From the NCBI RefSeq assembly GCF_008704795.1, contig NZ_CP023690.1, positions 8,132,501 to 8,196,500 of the forward strand: DNA of 64,000 nucleotides. The letters are read 5' to 3'. The translations under genes and the position numbers were made by a program. This DNA comes from Streptomyces spectabilis (GTDB lineage Bacteria > Actinomycetota > Actinomycetes > Streptomycetales > Streptomycetaceae). Positions 61,170 through 64,000 of this stretch are shown in pieces (the first letter of the stretch is position 1; every line of letters starts with the position of its first letter). The notes under the pieces are model-generated. The model saw nothing but the letters and a program-made list of their open reading frames with translations. It did no database searches and had not been told where the DNA came from.

Positions 61170-62879
61170 GTGAGCGCGACTGTAGATCACCAGCAGAGTG
61201 CGGTAAACCATGCAAGGGCAAACACGGTGACGCACACTCAAGAACCACCACCCGCCCTCGCGTTACTCGACACGGCGATAGTCGGAGCCGGAATCGGAGG
61301 CTGTTTCCTGGCCGAACAGCTCGCCCGTGAGCGGGAATCCGCCGGACATCCCCGGGGCGGCCGTGTGGCCCTCTTCGAGCGCACGCACCGGGTGGGCGGA
61401 CGGCTGTGGACGGTGCGCATGGGGCAGGGGCCGGACGCCCCGGTCGCCGACCTCGGCGCGATGCGGCTGCACCGCGGACTGCGGCGGGTCCTGGACGCCG
61501 TGGCCCGGGCCGGACTCACGGGCGACCTCGTGCCCTTCGACTTCGGGCGCCCCGAGAACCTCGTCCACGTCCGCGGAGTGACCCTGCGCCAACGCGAGTT
61601 GACCGACCCCGCGAGGATTCCGTACGACCTGGCGGAGCAGGAGCGCGGCCTGGCACCAGAAGACCTCGTGCGGCGCGCGGCCGACGCCCTCGTGCCCGGC
61701 TTCACCGAGCTGCGCCGGACCCACCACACAGCCGTCGAACAGGGTGACGCGCACCGGGCCGCGCGCACGGCCGCGGCGTTCCGCGCGCACCGGGACCGGG
61801 CGGCCGTCGGCGGACTCCCGCTGTGGCGGACGACCTACGCCGACGCCCTGCGGGCGGTCCTCGGCGCACAGGCCGTGGCCCTCCTGCACGACACCGGTGG
61901 CTACGACGTGGCCACCAGCGGCGAGAACGCCGCCGAACAGCTCGGCCTGCTCTTCCGCACCCCGCCCGACGCCGAGTACGTGACGCTCCGGCACGGCATG
62001 CAGAGCCTGCCCCTCGCCCTGTGCGACCGCTTCACGGCGGCGGGCGGGGGCCTGCGCCTCGGCCACCGGCTCCTGCGGATCGACCGCGCGGAGCCGGGCG
62101 CGGCCCGAACCGCGGCGGAACGCGGCGAGCCCCCGCCCCGCTATCTGCTGACCTTCGCCCTGGAGGACCCGCGGGGCCGCGCCACCGGAGAGCATCTGCG
62201 CGTCCACGCGCGCACGGTCCTGCTCGCCCTGCCGCCGGGGCCGCTGCGCCGGCTCGCCCAGGACGGGCTGCCTTTCACCCCCCGGCTCCGCGCGGACCTC
62301 GCGGCCCTCGACGCCGTGCCCGCGCACAAGCTCTTCCTGCTGTACGAGACGGCGTGGTGGCGCCGCCTGGGCCTGACGCGCGGCCGCGCCACGACGGACC
62401 TGCCGCTGCGCCAGCTCTGGTACGGCGGCACCTGCCCGCCGCCCGCCGCCGCCCGCGGTGAAGGACCGGCGCTGCTGCTCGCCGCGTACCCGAGCGGACC
62501 CGCCACCGAGGCGTGGCACGCCGTCGAGCCGCCGCACCCCTCCGCGCGCGAGCCCGACGCGGCCGCCGTCGAGCGGGCCCACCGCCTCGTCGCCCGCATG
62601 CACGGGCTGCCCGGCCTCGCGGCCCCGCTGCTCGCCCGCCGACAGGACTGGAACCGGCCACCGCACGACGGGGCCTGGCACGTGTGGCGGCCCGGCCACG
62701 ACCCCGAGGCGGTGGCGCCCCGCGTGCGCCGCCCCCTGCCCGGCGAGGCGGTGCACCTCGTCAGCGACTGCTGGACGCCCGACCCCGGCTCGATCGAAGG
62801 GGTCGTCTCCTGCGCGGAGGCGGTGCTGAGCGAGCTCGCGAGGGAACGGGGCGACCACGGGGGACACCGGGCACGGTAG
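61170..62879 (+). CDS. FAD-dependent amine oxidase / amino-acid oxidase family protein
   Basis: This is a 569-residue flavoprotein. Rossmann motif VGAGIGGCFLAEQL lies at residues 39-52, then ALFERTHRVGGRLWT and ADLGAMRLHRG. The Gly-Ala-Met-Arg block is typical of L-amino-acid oxidases and tryptophan-2-monooxygenase-like enzymes. The C-terminal FAD segment reads WTPDPGSIEGVVSCAEAVL. The GTG start gives a 37-residue leader; no strong ribosome-binding sequence is seen. Residue 32 is encoded by TTA (61263-61265), which in Streptomyces needs the bldA tRNA, so the gene is probably under developmental control. It could oxidise an amino acid for the two divergent genes, or be the arginine oxygenase needed for a 4-guanidinobutyrate starter; the 10-kb distance from the starter genes makes the second idea weak. 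Confidence 0.85.
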   Translation: MSATVDHQQSAVNHARANTVTHTQEPPPALALLDTAIVGAGIGGCFLAEQLARERESAGHPRGGRVALFERTHRVGGRLWTVRMGQGPDAPVADLGAMRLHRGLRRVLDAVARAGLTGDLVPFDFGRPENLVHVRGVTLRQRELTDPARIPYDLAEQERGLAPEDLVRRAADALVPGFTELRRTHHTAVEQGDAHRAARTAAAFRAHRDRAAVGGLPLWRTTYADALRAVLGAQAVALLHDTGGYDVATSGENAAEQLGLLFRTPPDAEYVTLRHGMQSLPLALCDRFTAAGGGLRLGHRLLRIDRAEPGAARTAAERGEPPPRYLLTFALEDPRGRATGEHLRVHARTVLLALPPGPLRRLAQDGLPFTPRLRADLAALDAVPAHKLFLLYETAWWRRLGLTRGRATTDLPLRQLWYGGTCPPPAAARGEGPALLLAAYPSGPATEAWHAVEPPHPSAREPDAAAVERAHRLVARMHGLPGLAAPLLARRQDWNRPPHDGAWHVWRPGHDPEAVAPRVRRPLPGEAVHLVSDCWTPDPGSIEGVVSCAEAVLSELARERGDHGGHRAR

Positions 62880-62925
62880 GGCGGCACAGAGGCGCCCTGG
62901 GCGGCGGGACACCGGGCACGGTAGG
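62861..62925 (+). repeat. 20-bp direct repeat over the end of the amine oxidase gene
   Basis: The 20 bases at 62861-62880 recur exactly at 62906-62925. The first copy contains the TAG stop of the oxidase gene. It may be the trace of a small duplication or slippage event; no hairpin is formed. Confidence 0.75.
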
Positions 62926-63004
62926 TTCTCCGTAAAGATTCGGTCATCGGTGGGGCCCGCACAGGGCGGTTCCTCACCGTGCGGTTGTGGCGAGGTGTGG
63001 TGGC

Positions 63005-63430
63005 ATGGGTGTGCTGACGGTGGGGAAGGTCCTGCGGTTCGACGAGGTCCGCGGCTACGGGTTCATCGCTCCCGAGACGGGCGACGAGGACGTGTTCATG
63101 CACGCGAACGACCTCGTGGGCGAGAAGTACCTCTACCAAGAGGGCAGCGTGGTCGAGTTCTTCCTGGAGATGGGGGACAAGGGGCCCAAGGCGTCGAACA
63201 TCCGCCTGGTCCATCAGTCCACCTCCCACCAGCTGCCGCGCGGCGGCCTCGCGGCCCGGTCCGCCGCCCCCGCGGCCGGTGACGGGGAGGTCTCCCCGGC
63301 CGACGAGTTCGCCCAGGAGCTGACGGAGGCCCTGCTCGACTCCGTCGGCTCCCTGACCGGCGACCAGATCAAGCGCGTGCGGGCCTGTGTGCTCGAACTG
63401 GCGCGGGAGCACGGCTGGGTCGCCTCCTGA
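63005..63430 (+). CDS. Cold-shock-domain protein with C-terminal extension
   Basis: This is a 141-residue protein; ATG 63005 is preceded by GAGGTG seven bases away. Residues 4-68 form a cold-shock domain with the RNA-binding motifs RGYGFI and DVFMH. It differs from classic 67-residue CspA in having a second part of about 75 residues. This includes a Pro/Ala-rich linker and a helical segment (DEFAQELTEALLDSVGSL and GDQIKRVRACVLELAREHG). Stand-alone actinobacterial proteins of this form are common. It probably binds single-stranded RNA or DNA as a general regulator. It is transcribed on its own, ended by a convergent terminator. Confidence 0.9.
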   Translation: MGVLTVGKVLRFDEVRGYGFIAPETGDEDVFMHANDLVGEKYLYQEGSVVEFFLEMGDKGPKASNIRLVHQSTSHQLPRGGLAARSAAPAAGDGEVSPADEFAQELTEALLDSVGSLTGDQIKRVRACVLELAREHGWVAS

Positions 63431-63455
63431 CGCCGGTTCGCGCGGAGCCGACGAA

Positions 63456-63485
63456 GGGCGGTGGGGTGCGCGCACCCCACCGCCC
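63456..63485. terminator. Bidirectional terminator, perfect 15-bp palindrome
   Basis: Half-sites 63456-63470 and 63471-63485 are exact reverse complements, lying between the convergent cold-shock-domain and chitin-binding-protein genes. Confidence 0.8.
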
Positions 63486-63538
63486 CCGTCCGTCACCGAA
63501 GTCCCCCGCAGGGACCGCCGGTCGTCACTCCTGACGTG

Positions 63539-64000
63539 CTAGACGGGCTGCCACAGGGCGGGGACGTTCGGCGGCTCCCAGCCCGGGTAGGCGGTGTGGC
63601 CCTGGACGCAGCGGTAGCGGACGCCCTCGTACGTCACGACGTCCCCGGCCGTGTAGGTGGCACCCAGCTGCCAGGTGGTCTCGCCGCCGCCCGGCACGGT
63701 GAGGGTGTAGGTGGTGCTGTGGCTGACCTGCCCGGCGCCCGTGAAGGTCAGTGTGTACGTACCGCCGACCGTGCCCGCGGCGACCTCGACGGTGGCGGTG
63801 GAGGACTCACCCGAGGTGACCGACTCCGGGCTGAAGGTGACACTCACCCCTGCCGGGGCGCCCGACGCCGAGAGCTTCACCTGTTGTGCGTTGCCGCTGG
63901 TCGTGGCCGTGGCGACGGTGACCTTCGCGGAGGAACCCGGCTCGACGGTGCCCGTGGCCGGGTCCGCCGAGATCGAGAAGTCGTCGGTGGGGGCGGGTTC
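63539..64000 (-). CDS. C-terminal part of a secreted chitin-binding protein (partial)
   Basis: The minus-strand frame stays open to the window edge, so the N-terminus and any catalytic domain are missing. The visible 153 residues start with an Ig-like, Thr/Ser/Gly-rich module (FSISADPATGTVEPGSSAKV, then LSASGAPAGVSVTFSPESV). They end with a carbohydrate-binding module of the CBM5/12 chitin-binding type: WQLGATYTAGDVVTYEGVRY and WEPPNVPALWQPV, with conserved Trp and Tyr positions. This pair of modules is found at the C-terminus of Streptomyces chitinases, lytic polysaccharide monooxygenases and secreted proteases. Which catalytic domain precedes it cannot be told from this window. Confidence 0.88.
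   Translation of the reverse strand, partial: EPAPTDDFSISADPATGTVEPGSSAKVTVATATTSGNAQQVKLSASGAPAGVSVTFSPESVTSGESSTATVEVAAGTVGGTYTLTFTGAGQVSHSTTYTLTVPGGGETTWQLGATYTAGDVVTYEGVRYRCVQGHTAYPGWEPPNVPALWQPV

Overview
The window is high-GC actinobacterial DNA, almost certainly from a Streptomyces. The reasons are the codon usage with GC-rich third positions, the giant modular type I polyketide synthase (PKS) genes, frequent GTG starts, a TTA codon in one gene, and typical Streptomyces families such as MMPL, bPH2 and DUF5988-like proteins.

Positions 1-43,321 hold the downstream end of a modular PKS, four consecutive plus-strand genes whose upstream part lies outside the window. They carry eight modules: the end of one malonyl/DH-KR module; methylmalonyl/KR and malonyl/DH-KR; malonyl/DH-ER-KR, methylmalonyl/KR and methylmalonyl/KR; then malonyl/DH-ER-KR and methylmalonyl/DH-KR-TE. 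By co-linearity the last 17 carbons should be a 2-methyl-2-enoyl lactone with methyl groups at C6, C8 and C14, hydroxyls at C7, C9 and C15, and double bonds at C12 and C16.

Positions 43,399-51,072 hold the starter and tailoring genes. A convergent membrane glycosyltransferase of the GT39/PMT type is followed by a plus-strand run of acyl-CoA ligase, starter acyltransferase, cytochrome P450, agmatinase-type ureohydrolase and type II thioesterase. This set points to a marginolactone: a giant macrolactone started from 4-guanidinobutyryl-CoA and unmasked to an amine by loss of urea, probably mannosylated. The architecture resembles the desertomycin/oasomycin class, but this is inference from domain order and needs the upstream modules.

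Positions 51,199-55,244 contain the most unusual structure. A NarL-type response regulator gene is flanked by two head-to-head-facing copies of a histidine kinase gene. The copies appear identical over 1,087 bp (51,903-52,989 and 54,038-55,124, inverted) but differ at both ends. Recombination between the arms would invert the regulator and couple it to the other kinase start, so the locus could work as a sensor-swapping switch.

Positions 55,441-59,812 hold two bPH2 membrane proteins and an MMPL transporter. Positions 59,928-62,879 hold a DUF5988-like small protein, an unrecognised 248-residue protein and a divergent FAD amine oxidase with a TTA codon. A cold-shock-domain protein and the C-terminus of a secreted chitin-binding protein close the window. 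Long perfect hairpins separate most transcription units.
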